From: Prorocentrum cordatum
Taxonomy: Eukaryota; Sar; Dinophyceae; Prorocentrales; Prorocentraceae
Direction of reading: 5' to 3'
NCBI GenBank assembly: GCA_963575745.1
Contig: CAUYUJ010021688.1
Coordinates: forward strand, 62,501-126,500
Length of the DNA stretch: 64,000 nucleotides
Shown here: piece after piece, positions 12,557 through 22,690 of the stretch
Layout of the letters: every line of letters begins with the position of its first letter
How positions within the stretch are numbered: the first letter of the stretch is position 1
Translations under genes and position numbers: made by a program
Notes under the pieces: model-generated
Databases searched by the model: none
Told to the model about the DNA's origin: nothing
The model's input: the letters and a program-made list of their open reading frames with translations, nothing else

Positions 12557-13381
12557 CTAGCGATCATGCAATATGGGCCGGCGGAATGAGAGAAGCGATT
12601 GAATAATTGACATTGTAGCCTCGATCTTGGTTACCTCACCTCTCCGAAGCTTTGCACCTTCTTCCAGCAAACTTAAGCCTGCAGCCGCACAAGTTCCTGT
12701 TTGTGCAACGGTCTTACCTGCCTCATGAATTTTGTTGAAGTCAAAACCAGAGCCAGCGGTTGGTGGCTTGCCTGTTTTGCCGCCTGTGTCACCTCCAGGC
12801 CCCTCACCGTTTGGACTGGGACCGCTGTTACCTCCAGGCCCTCCACTGTTGCTTGGACCTTCACCGCCAGATGTGTTACCACCAGGTCCACTCTCTCCAG
12901 TGTTTGGATCATTGAGCTTCACTCCATGACATGGGCCCCGATGTTTCGTACCTTCCCTTCCGTCGGTATACGCGTGGCCATGTGTCTTGCAGTTTGTGGA
13001 ACAAGAACCTATGCAGTGGCCCTTGTTCCTGTAAGTGTCCGTACTGCCATCCTTCATTTTGAATAGGTAACCCTTTAACAACCCATCGGGATGGAAGATA
13101 TGTTTTACCCCTTTGTCAAAGCCATCTTTGCAAGTCCTGCTCCTGGTGGCACATGCCCGAAGAACCTTTGCAGCGATTGATTCACCACAATGTCTGGACG
13201 AATTGTGATCACAGATATCCGGCATCGTTTCAAAAACTACTTCATTGAGCTCACATGATTGAACCGAAATGGCTGCGGTAGAAGCATATGTAAAATCCAA
13301 GCCAGCTATTGCTTGATTAAGGCTTACTAATGGCTGGCATGCTTCTTGCTTGCTTTCAGAAAATCTACTGCAGTCAAACAT
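12557..13381 (-). CDS. Cys-rich protein with Gly-rich linker, unknown function
   Basis: A 274-residue frame with an ATG at 13381 and TAG at 12557. Residues 1-145 hold about 13 cysteines, many in pairs or short spacings (KGHCIGSCSTNCKTHGH, RACATRSRTCKDGF, DICDHNSSRHCGES). Residues about 155-205 are a Gly/Pro/Ser/Asn linker (SGPGGNTSGGEGPSNSGGPG). The last part is helical (GLSLLEEGAKLRRGEVTKIE). The pattern suggests a disulfide-rich extracellular or lumenal protein, but no signal peptide is seen at this start. An upstream exon may exist, since the DNA before the ATG is not obviously promoter-like. I do not recognise the family. It reads toward the triplet microsatellites and copia element. Confidence 0.5.
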   Translation of the reverse strand: MFDCSRFSESKQEACQPLVSLNQAIAGLDFTYASTAAISVQSCELNEVVFETMPDICDHNSSRHCGESIAAKVLRACATRSRTCKDGFDKGVKHIFHPDGLLKGYLFKMKDGSTDTYRNKGHCIGSCSTNCKTHGHAYTDGREGTKHRGPCHGVKLNDPNTGESGPGGNTSGGEGPSNSGGPGGNSGPSPNGEGPGGDTGGKTGKPPTAGSGFDFNKIHEAGKTVAQTGTCAAAGLSLLEEGAKLRRGEVTKIEATMSIIQSLLSFRRPILHDR

Positions 13382-13560
13382 AAAACCGCATCAGTTCCAG
13401 TATGTAGAACAAGGTAACCTGATACGAACTACGACGGGTTTGATACACTATCGAATTACATGTTTCCAATCGCGGATAAGCCGGTACACCCAAAATTGAA
13501 CAAATCCTGTCCCCTCAGCAGGGCTTGTGTCACCGCTGCGAGGCCCAAGCCCGCGCGACC

Positions 13561-13594
13561 AAAACAGTCACCAAAGGCCTTGGGTGACTATTTT
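13561..13594. repeat. 34-bp imperfect palindrome
   Basis: Arms AAAACAGTCACC and GGGTGACTATTTT flank the self-complementary centre AAAGGCCTT; two mismatches in the arms. Could extrude as a hairpin. No function is evident. Confidence 0.55.
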
Positions 13595-13599
13595 GGGCG

Positions 13600-14394
13600 G
13601 GCCCCAAAAGCAATGAAAATGCGCAGTCGACCTGTGGAGGGGGGCCACCCCCATTTGTCGGCCCACGGTGTGGCTTTGCGTAGGCTGCACACCGTGAACC
13701 CGCGACAGGCCCCCCCTCCCCAACAGAGGGGTGTCCGAGCGCGCGCTCCCTGGGGCAGAAAACTCAGTAAACTGACAGACTGACGACGCTGGCGCGCACA
13801 GGCTGCGAGTTATAGAGACGCCAACTATCATACGCTTTTATCTTACAGTCTGCCACCGGCAAACACAGCATCAATGCCTCTTATTCTGCAAAGTCCTAAA
13901 ACGCAACACAAGAAGCCACAAGAGAGAGGCCCCTTCTTGAGAAACATATTTCACGGTTGTTAACACTGGCTAGTATTGCGACACTGTCGCCAAAACCCGT
14001 GTCTGTCGCCATGACTATCGACACAATGAACATAAAGCGGTTGGCGGCAAAGGCGTAAGCCTTTTTTTGTAATCCGCCGCGCTGAACACCTTCAGTGTTC
14101 TGCTACCACGGCATGTGGGACCTCTCTGTTAGCACACAGTTCCAATCAAAGCCACTGCACAACTTCTAACTTGTCCACTTTCTGTTGCTGGCTTTAATCA
14201 GCAATGTCGCAACTGACTTTAGTCAGCTGCTCTAGGGCCTCGAAAACCCGCCAATTCGAAGAGTCGCCTTTTACCTCGACGAAACGTTGCTTTTCTTCAG
14301 AAAATCGCGTTTTCCCACCACCCCAGAATGCCGGGCCTGTGCCGCCGACGGCCCGATCCGGGACCATCCGGCAAACAAGTTTTTAATGAGCTCG
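13600..14394. other. No gene seen
   Basis: Mixed-composition DNA with only short shadow frames. The left part has CCCC/GGGG-rich inverted pieces (GGAGGGGGGCCACCCCC near 13637; GGCCCCCCCTCCCC near 13710). I see no domain, RNA gene or clear repeat boundary. Confidence 0.5.
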
Positions 14395-14960
14395 AATTGA
14401 GCCCAAGTCGGCTGAAGTCGGTCCAAAGTTGGTTCAAGCTCACCGCAAGTTGGCCAAAGTTGGTTCCAAGTTGGGCCGTGTTTGCTCCAAGTTGGCCCCG
14501 AGTTGGCTCCAAGTTGGCTCATGTTGGCTCCAAGTTGGTCCCATGGTGCACGAAACGGCACCAAGTTGGCACAAGTTTGCTGCAACTCGACCCCTGCTGG
14601 CTCCGAAAACCTTAAAACACACAAGGAAACAGTTTGTTGTTTAACGTCTTTCTTCATTGCAGGAATGCGCCGAAATAGGATTAAGTTGTCGACAAATTGG
14701 CAGAAGTTGGCTTCAAGTTGGCCTCGAGTTGGCCCATGTTGGCCCCAAGTTGGCCCAAGTTGGCTCAAGTGTGCTCCATGTTGACCCAAGTTGACTTCGA
14801 GTTGGCTCCGAGTTGGCTCCAAGTTGGCGCAAGTTGGCTGCAATTTGGCCCAGGTTGGCTCCAAGTTAACTCGAAGTTGGCTCCAAGTTGTCCGAAGTTG
14901 ACTCTAAGATTGCCCCAGCTGGCCCAAGTTGGCCGCAAGACCCCTCCAAGACACCTCCAC
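14395..14960. repeat. Degenerate 11-12-bp GTTGGCTCCAA array
   Basis: Dozens of copies of CAAGTTGGCTC and close variants (AAGTTGGCCC, GAGTTGGCTC) follow one another in two blocks, about 14400-14590 and 14695-14945. They are separated by an AT-richer spacer holding ACACACAAGGAAACAGTTTG. Open frames on both strands (for example SWLQVGSSWLQ or GANMSQLGAN) are made by the repeat. Confidence 0.8.
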
Positions 14961-15115
14961 GGCTCGAGAAAGGCGTTTAAAACATCAAAGCATCGAAATC
15001 ACACAAAACTATAGCCGGAGTGCAGTATCCCCAAACAGGGTTTTTAGACGCACTGCGGTTTCCAAGGTCGATTGCGTGCCCGTCCAGTGCGGACTGGCAT
15101 GGCATGTTAAAACAT

Positions 15116-15360
15116 GCCTCCTCCTCCTCCTCCTCCTCCTCCTCCACCTCCTCTTCATCCCAAACGGCATCTCGGAGCCCAGAGTTGCGAGGATGACTCC
15201 AGCGTAACTGGCTGGACCACCTCGCGCGCGGCATTTCGGACCCCAGAGTTGCGACGATGTCTCGGGCGAAACGTGCTGCGAGGAAGTCTCAGGCGAAACG
15301 GGCCGGACCACCTCGAGCGCGGCGTCTCAGAGCTCCGAGTTGCCAGGGCCAGTAAAGCGT
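15116..15360. repeat. (CTC)n followed by ~65-bp tandem repeats
   Basis: A CTC run (15116-15155) leads into three related units, starting near 15165, 15230 and 15300. Each holds GGCATCTCGGAGCCCAGAGT-like sequence followed by GGCCGGACCACCTCGAGCGC-like sequence. Confidence 0.6.
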
Positions 15361-15890
15361 GTACCTGCCCATCCGTCCCTCACGCCCTACCCATTCTTCC
15401 TGGCGGGTGCTGTCCTGGGTCGCGCAGGGCCTCCCTGAAGGCCCTCTTGGGGCCATGTTGGGCGCTTTTGAGCCCTGGGCTGTTTCAGGCAGCAATCGGA
15501 ACCATCCTGGGCTGTCTTGGCAGCCGTTTGGGCCTTCGTGAAGCTCCCTTGGGCTGTCCCGGACCTCTCTGGAAGCCCTGTTTGGCCTTCCTTGGTGTGG
15601 TTCGGGGCCCTCGTGGGCCGTTCTGGGCTGCTTTTGGAACCATCCTGGGCTGTATTGGATCTCCCCGTGGCCCTCTTGACGTCACATTGCGCTGAGCCGT
15701 CTTGCCCCGCTCCCTGCTGGAGCCAGGGCCAGTATAGCGTGTACCTGCCCCCCGCCTCTCCCGCCCCCCCACCTTTCCTCGCGCTTGTTCCTTTAGTCGC
15801 GCTGGGTCGCGTTGGGCCTCCCAGAATGCCCTTTGCGCCAGATTGGGCGCCCCTTCCTTGCTGGAGCCAGGGCCAGCGTAGCGTGTGTTT
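15343..15890. repeat. Three dispersed copies of a CCAGGGCCAGTAWAGCGTGT unit
   Basis: The motif CCAGGGCCAGTATAGCGTGT with GTACCTGCCC occurs near 15345 and 15726, and a diverged copy (CCAGGGCCAGCGTAGCGTGT) lies near 15869. Between copies the sequence is a GGGCTGTCTTGG-type low-complexity repeat like that at 42.6-48.6 kb. Confidence 0.6.
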
Positions 15891-15899
15891 GACATTCTT

Positions 15900-16596
15900 G
15901 GGGCGTGCCCCCCCCTGCCTGGGTCGTGGAGGTCTACGAGCCCCTCATGAAATCACGTTTTGAAGTCCTATGAAGATCTCTCGAGTCTTTGCGATCATGC
16001 ACCCCGCCTCTCCTCTCCTCTCCTCCTCCGCCTCCTCATCCCTCTCCCTCGTGTTTGAACGCAGCTTTGTGCGCCACGTTTGGATTCAAATTTCTGGACC
16101 ACGAGTCTTTTTCACGCCTCTTTCTCTTTCCATCGGGCCTTTTTGTTAAATATCGTTTATAGTTCGGCTTTAAGTTTGAAGCGGCATGTGTATCATTCTC
16201 ACGTTTTTTTCCCACTCAGAAGCATGGGAGAATGCCTAACTTATGCAGGCCTTCGACAGCCTTTTCAACCGAAGCTGTCGGCGCTGGTAATATGCCTGCT
16301 GGTGCAAGCTCTAATGCCTCGCGCACGCGGGACGTGCGGGTAAAGAGTTTAATTACCCAGAGCGCGACACGCACCCCAAACGGGCCACAGGCTAAGCTCA
16401 AGCGATTCCATCGCGAGCCGAATGCATTTGTGTTTATACAGAAGTCGCCCAGCACAGAGCTGACTGATCATCTTCCCCCCCCTTATCCTCTTCCTTCCCT
16501 CCTGCTCCTTGCTGGTCGTCCTTTTTCGCTGGCGGCGCAAGCAAGTCCGCAACATCCGCAGCTGCCCCCGGTCGTCCATGAGGTCTGGCAGCCCTG
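15900..16596. other. No gene seen
   Basis: CT-rich to mixed sequence with short frames only. A 185-codon plus-strand frame (16232-16789) runs through it but has no recognisable domain and ends in the direct repeat, so I do not call it a gene. Confidence 0.45.
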
Positions 16597-16790
16597 TCAG
16601 ACCGCGGTGTTTCAACCCCCCCAAAACCGAATCAACCACTTGATAAACACTTGCCTCCGCAGTTGTCCCGGCACGAGGGGGGCGAGCAGGAGGAAGGGGA
16701 GGAGGAGGACAGACCGTGGTGTTTCAACCGCCTCGAAAACGAATCAACCACTTGACAAAGACTTGCTTCCGCAGTTGGCAAAGACTTGAC
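16597..16790. repeat. Direct repeat of a ~75-bp unit
   Basis: CAGACCGCGGTGTTTCAACC at 16597 recurs as CAGACCGTGGTGTTTCAACC at 16710. Each is followed by AATCAACCACTTGA and ACTTGCYTCCGCAGTTG. A partial third end (GGCAAAGACTTG) follows. Confidence 0.75.
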
Positions 16791-17545
16791 GCGGAGGATG
16801 ACAAGGATGACGATGCGGAGGAGGAGGAAGAGGAAGATGGGAAGGCGAAGGCGGGGAGATGATGAACGAGAGAAGAAGGTGGAGGACGAAGAGGAGGAGG
16901 GGCGAGGAGAAGGCGGAGGATTGAGGAGAATTATAAGGTAGAGGGGTGGCGAGGACAAGGCGATGCGGAGCAGGAAGAGGAGGAGGGGGGGGCGAAGGGG
17001 AAACGAAGATGAACGGGAGGAGGGGGAGGAGGAGGAGGAGGAAGAGGAGGAGGGGGCGAGGAGGAGGAGTGAGGAGGGTTAGGACAGGGGGTGGTGAGGA
17101 CAAGGCGGAGGAGGATCGATCATCGAGGTTAGATCGAAGATCGAGAATGGCGGGGGATCGAGAATCGAAGCTCGAGGATCCGTGAAGGATCCATGGTCTA
17201 TCGAGGTTCGACGAAGGTCGAATTTCGATCGAGGATCAAGGTTCGATCGAAGACCGAGGATCGAGGGTGGATCAAGGATGGGAGCTCGGTCGAGGGTCGA
17301 GGATCGAGGCCCGACCGAGGATCGAGGATCGATCGACAATTGGGAATTGATCGACGTTGGAGGTTCGGAGGGAGGCGGACGAAGGGGGTGAATGACGAGG
17401 AGGCAGGACGAGGAGGACGGACGAGGACCAGGAAGATGAGGACGATGAGGGTGGAGGGAGGCACAAGGAGGATTACGACGATGATCGCGAGGAGGGGGGA
17501 TAAGGAGGGGGAAGGACGGAAGATGGCGGGCGTCTTGAAGGTCCC
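16790..17545. repeat. Purine-rich strand (GGA/GAG)n with GATCGAG subrepeats
   Basis: About 750 bp with a strong G+A bias on the plus strand, mostly GAGGAGGA-type triplets. The stretch 17105-17365 is made of GATCGAGGATCGA variants (ATCGAGG, GGTCGAGG). Frames reading poly-Arg/Gly or poly-Ser/Pro are artefacts. Long homopurine tracts can form triplex DNA. Confidence 0.8.
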
Positions 17546-17699
17546 AGGGCCCACCGCCCACCGGAGGCAGGCTGTGCTCGCTCTGATCGGGGCTCCTGAC
17601 AGGCCGTCGTCGCCACGGCTGGATTCGCCGAGGGCCCGGCCAGGGCGCGATGCAATCCTGGGGGCTGCTCGTCCCAATCGCCGGGCGAGCGGGGGGGAC

Positions 17700-17880
17700 A
17701 TCCTCCTCCTGTAGCGAATAGTCCAACGGGTGCTCGCCTTCTGTCCTCCTCCTCCTCCTCCTCCTCCCTCTCCTCCTCCTCCTCCTCCTCTTCCTTTCCT
17801 CCTCCTCAGCCTCCTCCCCCTCCTCCTCCCCCTCGGGTGCCCCCCCTCCTCCTGCCCTCGCCTCTGCTGGGGCCCCTGTG
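17700..17880. repeat. (CCT)n microsatellite
   Basis: Interrupted CCT/CTC triplets, densest at 17742-17850. Confidence 0.85.
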
Positions 17881-18039
17881 GGTCCGTCCACTGCGCCCTC
17901 TGTTGGAGGGGCGCAGGCGCCCCAGCGTAGGGATCGAGGCCATGAATTCAGGTGGATTCGAGGTCTGTGGGCTTGCACGCGCAGTCTTGCTCGTGTGCGT
18001 TCGGGCCCCTCCGCAGCCAGCTGCGGACTGTCTAGGTTT

Positions 18040-18350
18040 CAACCCTGTGCTGTGTGCCCTTGTGCAGGAGCCTCAGGGGCACAAAATCCACCTGACGGGA
18101 ACCCCCGACGGGGTTACCCTCTTCTGCTGCATGGACTGTGGCAGTGTCTCCGAGGGAGTTAGGCTCGGCGGGCTGGCGAAGGCCCTGCAAGGGCGGGCCT
18201 TCCTCCAGCCACACGCGCAGCAACCTCTCTCGGCTTAGAAGGGGCATCAATCCCAATAATAGGGATGTGTTGCTTGATGAGCTTGTGCCCCTTGTGGACT
18301 TCACCTGTGCTGTGGACGGCGGTGGATCGGTTTCGACTGGTGAGGTGGGG
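18040..18350 (+). pseudogene. Zinc-binding retroelement-type fragment
   Basis: One plus-strand frame reads GHKIHLTGTPDGVTLFCCMD followed by CGSVSEGVRLGGLAKALQGR. After a +1 change the next frame reads PCKGGPSSSHTRSNLSRLRR then GINPNNRDVLLDELVPL. The order (His block, C-x2-C, an Arg-rich LAxPCxG block, then LxRLRRGxxP) resembles a small Cys/His module found in dinoflagellate mobile-element polyproteins. It is isolated, short and frame-broken, so at most a relic. The assignment is from memory of the pattern and is weak. Confidence 0.35.
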
Positions 18351-18586
18351 AGTTAGTTGCTGGTGCCTTTCCCTCTTGGGGTAGGGCTGCTAGTGATTTC
18401 CTCTCTATCTTGCTGGTCCTAGCCTTTGCGATGCGACGTGTCAAATCAAATCCTCCCCCTCCTCCTGTCTCCTCGTCCTCCTCTTCCTCCTTCTGCTCCT
18501 CCGCGTCGACGACGACGAGGGCGCCGCCGGCCATTCTGGGAGGGAGAGAGGAGAAGACGACGACGAAGACGACGCACCGTAATGAC

Positions 18587-21500
18587 GACCTAGATTCTAG
18601 TTCGCCGTTCTGGCGGTACTCTTGAGGCACCAGGACAGCGAATTAGATTATAGTTCGCCCTTTTGTGGGCGCCCTGGGGGCACCAGAATGAAGAAGTAGA
18701 GAACTAGATTCCATTTCGCACTGGGAGCAAAATAATGGCGAACTAAATTCTAGTTCGCCGTTCTGGCGGTACCCTTGGGGCACCAGAGCAGCGGAATAGA
18801 TTCTAGTTTGCCGCTTTGTGGGCGCCCTGGGGGCACCAGAATGACGAACAGAATCTAATTCGCCGTTCTGGCGGTACTCTTGGGGCACCAGAGCGGCGAA
18901 CTAGATTCTAGTTCGCCGCTTTGAACGCGCACTGGGGGTACCAGAATGACGAACTAGATTCTAGTTCGCCGTTCTGGCGGTACCCCTGGGACATCAGAGC
19001 GGCGAAATAGAATATAGTTCACGTTTTTGGGGCGCCCAGAGGGCACCGGAATGACGAACTAGATTCTAATTCGCCGTTCTGACGGCGGAACGGCGAACTA
19101 GATTCTAGTTCGCCGTTTTGAGGGCGCCCTGGGGGCACCAGAGTGACGCACTAGATTCTAGTTCGCCGTTCTGGCGGTACTCTTGGGTATTCTCGGGGCG
19201 CCAGAGCGGCGATGTAGATTCTAGTTCGCCCGTGCGTGGGCGCCCTGGGGGCACCAGAGTGACGCACTGGATTCTAGTTTGCCGTTCTGGCGGTACTCTT
19301 GGGGCACCAGAGCGGCTGCATAGATTCTAGTTCGCCCTTTTGCGGGCGCCCTGGGGGCACCAGAGTGACCAAGTAGAGTCTAGTTCGCCGTTCTGGCGGT
19401 ACTCTGGGGCACCAGAACGGCGAACTACATTCTAGTTCGCCGTTTTGTGGGAGCCCTGGGGGCACCAGAGTGACGCGCTAGATTCTAGTTCGCCGTTCTG
19501 CCAGTACCCCTCGGGCATCAGAGCGGCGAACTAGGATATAGTTTCTCTTTTAGGGGCGCCTGAGGGGGCACCAAAGTGACGCACTAGATTCTAGTTCGCC
19601 GTTCTGGCGGTACTCGTGAGGCACCATAGCGGCTGAATAGATTCTAATTCGCCCTTTTGTGGGCGCCCTGGGGGCACCAGAGTGACGAAATAGAGTCTAA
19701 TTCGCCGTTCTGGCGGTACTCTGGGGCACCAGAACGGCGAACTAGATGCTAGTTCGCCGTTGTGGCCTGGGGGCACCAGAGTGACGCACTAGATTCCAGT
19801 TCGCCGTTCTGGCGGTAATCTTGGGGCACCAGAGCGGCCGAATAGATTCTACTTCGCCCTTTTGTGGGTGCCCTGGGGGCACCAGAGTGACGCGCTAGAT
19901 TCTAGTTCGCCGTTCTGGCGGTACTCTTGGGGCACCAGAGCGGCGAATTAGATTCCAGTTCGCCCTTTTGTGGGCGCCCTGGGGGCACCAGAGTGACGCG
20001 CTAGATTCCAGTTCGCCGCTCTGGCGGCACTCTTGGGGCACCAGAGCGGCGAACTAGATTCTACTTCGCCCTTTTGTGGGTGCCCTGGGGGCACCAGAGT
20101 GACGCGCTAGATTCTAGCTCGCCGTTCTGGCGGTACCCCTGGGGCACCAGAGCGGCGAGGTAGATTCCAGTTCGCCCTTTTGTGGGCGCCCTGGGGGCAC
20201 CAGAGTGACGCACTAGATTTTAGTTCGCCGTTCTGGCGGTACTCTTGGGGCACCAGCGCGGCGAACTAGATTATACTTCGCCTTTTTGAGGGCGCCCTGG
20301 GGGCACCAAAGTGACGCACTAGATTCTAGTTCGCCGTTCTGGCGGTACTTTGGGGCACCAGAGCGGGGGCACCAGATTCTAGTTCGCCCTTGTGTGGGCG
20401 CCCTGGGGGCACCAGAGAGACGCGCTAGATTCTAGTTCGCCGTTCTGGCGGTACTCTTGGGGCACCAGAGCGGGGGCACCAGATTCCAGTTCGCCCTTTT
20501 GTGGGCGCCCTGGGGGCACCAGAGTGACGCGCTAGATTCTAGTTCGCCGCTCTGGCGGTACTCTTGGGGCACCAGAGCGGCGAAGTAGATTCTAGTTTGC
20601 CCTTTTGTGGGCGCCCTGGGGGCACCAGAGAAACGCACTAGATTCTCGTTCGCCATTCTGGCGGTACCCCTGGGGCACCAGAGCGGCGAAGTAGATTCCA
20701 GTTCGCCCTTTTGTGGGCGCCCTGGGAGCACCAGAGTGACGCACTAGATTATAGTTCCCAGTTCTGGCGGTACTCTTGGGGCACCAGGACAGCGAACTAG
20801 ATTTTAGCTCGCCGTTTTGAGGGCGCCCTGTGGGCACCAGAGTGACGCGCTAGATTCTAGTTCGCCGTTCTGGCGGTACTCTTGGGCATTCTCGGGGCAC
20901 CAGAGCGGCGATGTAGATTCTAGTTCGCCCTTTCGTTGGCGCCCTGGGGGCACCAGAGTGACGCACTAGATTCTAGTTCGCCGGGGTACCAGAGCGGCGA
21001 ACTAGATTCTACTTCGCCCTTTTGCGGGCGCCCTGGGGGCACGAGAGTGACGAACTAGAGTCTAGTTCGCCGTTCTGGCGGTACTCTGGGGCACCAGAAC
21101 GGCGAACTAGATTCTAGTTTGCCGTTTTGAAGGCGCACTGGGGGCACCAGAATGACGAACTAGATTATACTTCGCCGTTCTCGCTGCACCCCTGGGGCAT
21201 CAGAGCGGCGAGCTAAGATATAGTTCGGGCGCCCCCGGGGCGCTAGAATGACGAACTAGAGTCTAATTCGCCGTCCTGGCGGCAGAACGGCGAAGTAGAT
21301 TCCAATTCGACGTTTTGTGGGCGCCCTAGGGGCACCCGAGTGACGCACTAGAATCTAGTTCGCCGTTCTGGCGGTACTCTTGGGGCACCAGGGCAGCGAA
21401 CTAGATTCTAATTCGCCCTTTTGTGGGCGCCCTGGGGGCACCAGAGTGACGCACTAGATTCTTGTTCGCCGGGGTACCAGAGCGGCGAACTAGATTCTAT

Positions 21501-22172
21501 TTCGCCCTTTTGCGGGCGCCCTGGGGGCACAAGAGTGACGAACTAGAGTCTAGTTCGCCGTTCTGGCGATGCTCTGGGGCACCAGAGCGGTGAACTAGAT
21601 TCTAGTTTGCCCTTTTGTGGGCGCCCTGGGGGCACCAGAGAAACGCACTAGATTCTCGTTCGCCATTCTGGCGGTACTCTTCGGGCACCAGAGCGGCGAA
21701 GTAGATTCTAGTTCGCCCTTTTTGTAGGCGCCCTGGGGGCACCAGAGTGACGCGCCATAGTTTAGTTCGCCGTTCTGGCGGTACTCTTGGGGCACCAGAG
21801 CGGCCGAACTAGATTCTAGTTCGCCCTTTTGTGGGCGCCTTGGGGGCACCAGAGTGACGCACCAGATTCTAGTTCGCCGTTCTGGCGGTACTCTTGGGGC
21901 GCCAGAGCGGCGAACTAGATTCTAGTTCGCCCTTTTGTGGGCGCCCTAGGGGCACCAGAGTGACGCACTAGATTCTAGTTCGCCGTTCTGGCGGTACTCT
22001 TGGGGCACCAGAGCGGCCGAACTAGATTCTAGTTCGCCCCTTTTTGTGGGCGCCCTGGGGGCACCAGAGTGACGCACTAGATTCTAGTTCGCCGTTCTGG
22101 CGGTACTCCTGGGGCACCAGAGCGGGGGCACCAGATTCTAGTTCGCCCTTTTGTGGGCGCCCTGGGCAGACT
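18587..22172. repeat. ~53-bp satellite with a palindromic core, two alternating monomer types
   Basis: Roughly 65 monomers. Each starts with CTAGATTCTAGTTCGCC and ends with GGGGCACCAGAG. Type A continues GTTCTGGCGGTACTCTTGGG; type B continues CTTTTGTGGGCGCCCTGGGG. Counting representative A and B units gives 53 bp each, and they mostly alternate to make a 106-bp dimer. The junctions form GAACTAGATTCTAGTTC, a perfect inverted repeat with one central base. Type B also holds GGGCGCCC, and type A holds CGCC-GTTCT-GGCG. Fifty-three is not a multiple of three, so the many short frames here are not coding. Confidence 0.92.
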
Positions 22173-22173
22173 G

Positions 22174-22690
22174 TGGTGTTTTGAGGTGTGGCAGGAACGA
22201 AAACGAACGTCCATTTCGTAAGTGTTTGGCGATGTTGATCATGTTTGCCGCTCTTTTCCATCCTCCGGTTCCTGGTCGTCATGTCGTCAGCACATCGCGT
22301 CCTCTTCCCCCCCCTCCCCTTTCCTGTTTTGTCCCCGGTTCATCCTATTGCGGTTTCTCTTCATTGCACTGCGCGTGCACCTCATGCTGATCATCGTTTT
22401 GTTGCGTTGCGTTGCTGCCCACTGTCCCCCTCGCATTTTTTTCTGCCGCCGCTTTTCCTCAACGTTTTGATCCTCTTGGAGATTGTTTTTTTTTAAATCC
22501 TGTGGCGGGTAACGCTTGTTTTCCGGCCTCGAAGATACTCCCAGGAAGCCCCCAGGGAGTCCCAAGAGTGTCGAAAGATTGCCCAAGAGGGTCCTAGGAT
22601 GGTTGGAGACGCCTCGACAAAGCGTTTCAGCGTCAAACGGACAACGCGGGAACCCATGTAATAAAGAACCCCGAAGATCCAAAATTATAA
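22174..22690. other. No gene seen
   Basis: Mixed sequence between the satellite and a duplicated CTG-rich segment. It holds CTCCCC-rich runs (22300-22320) and T-rich runs (22435, 22480). Only short frames. Confidence 0.45.

Noticed and set aside
14760-14769. Exact TTGGCTCAAG as a spliced-leader relic
   Set aside because: It lies within an array of near-identical TTGGCTCCAAG words, so a chance match is expected; there is no leader-like sequence before it and no gene after it.
18587-22172. CRISPR-like array
   Set aside because: The spacers are as repetitive as the repeats (two alternating monomers), so there are no unique spacers, no cas genes, and the context is eukaryotic.
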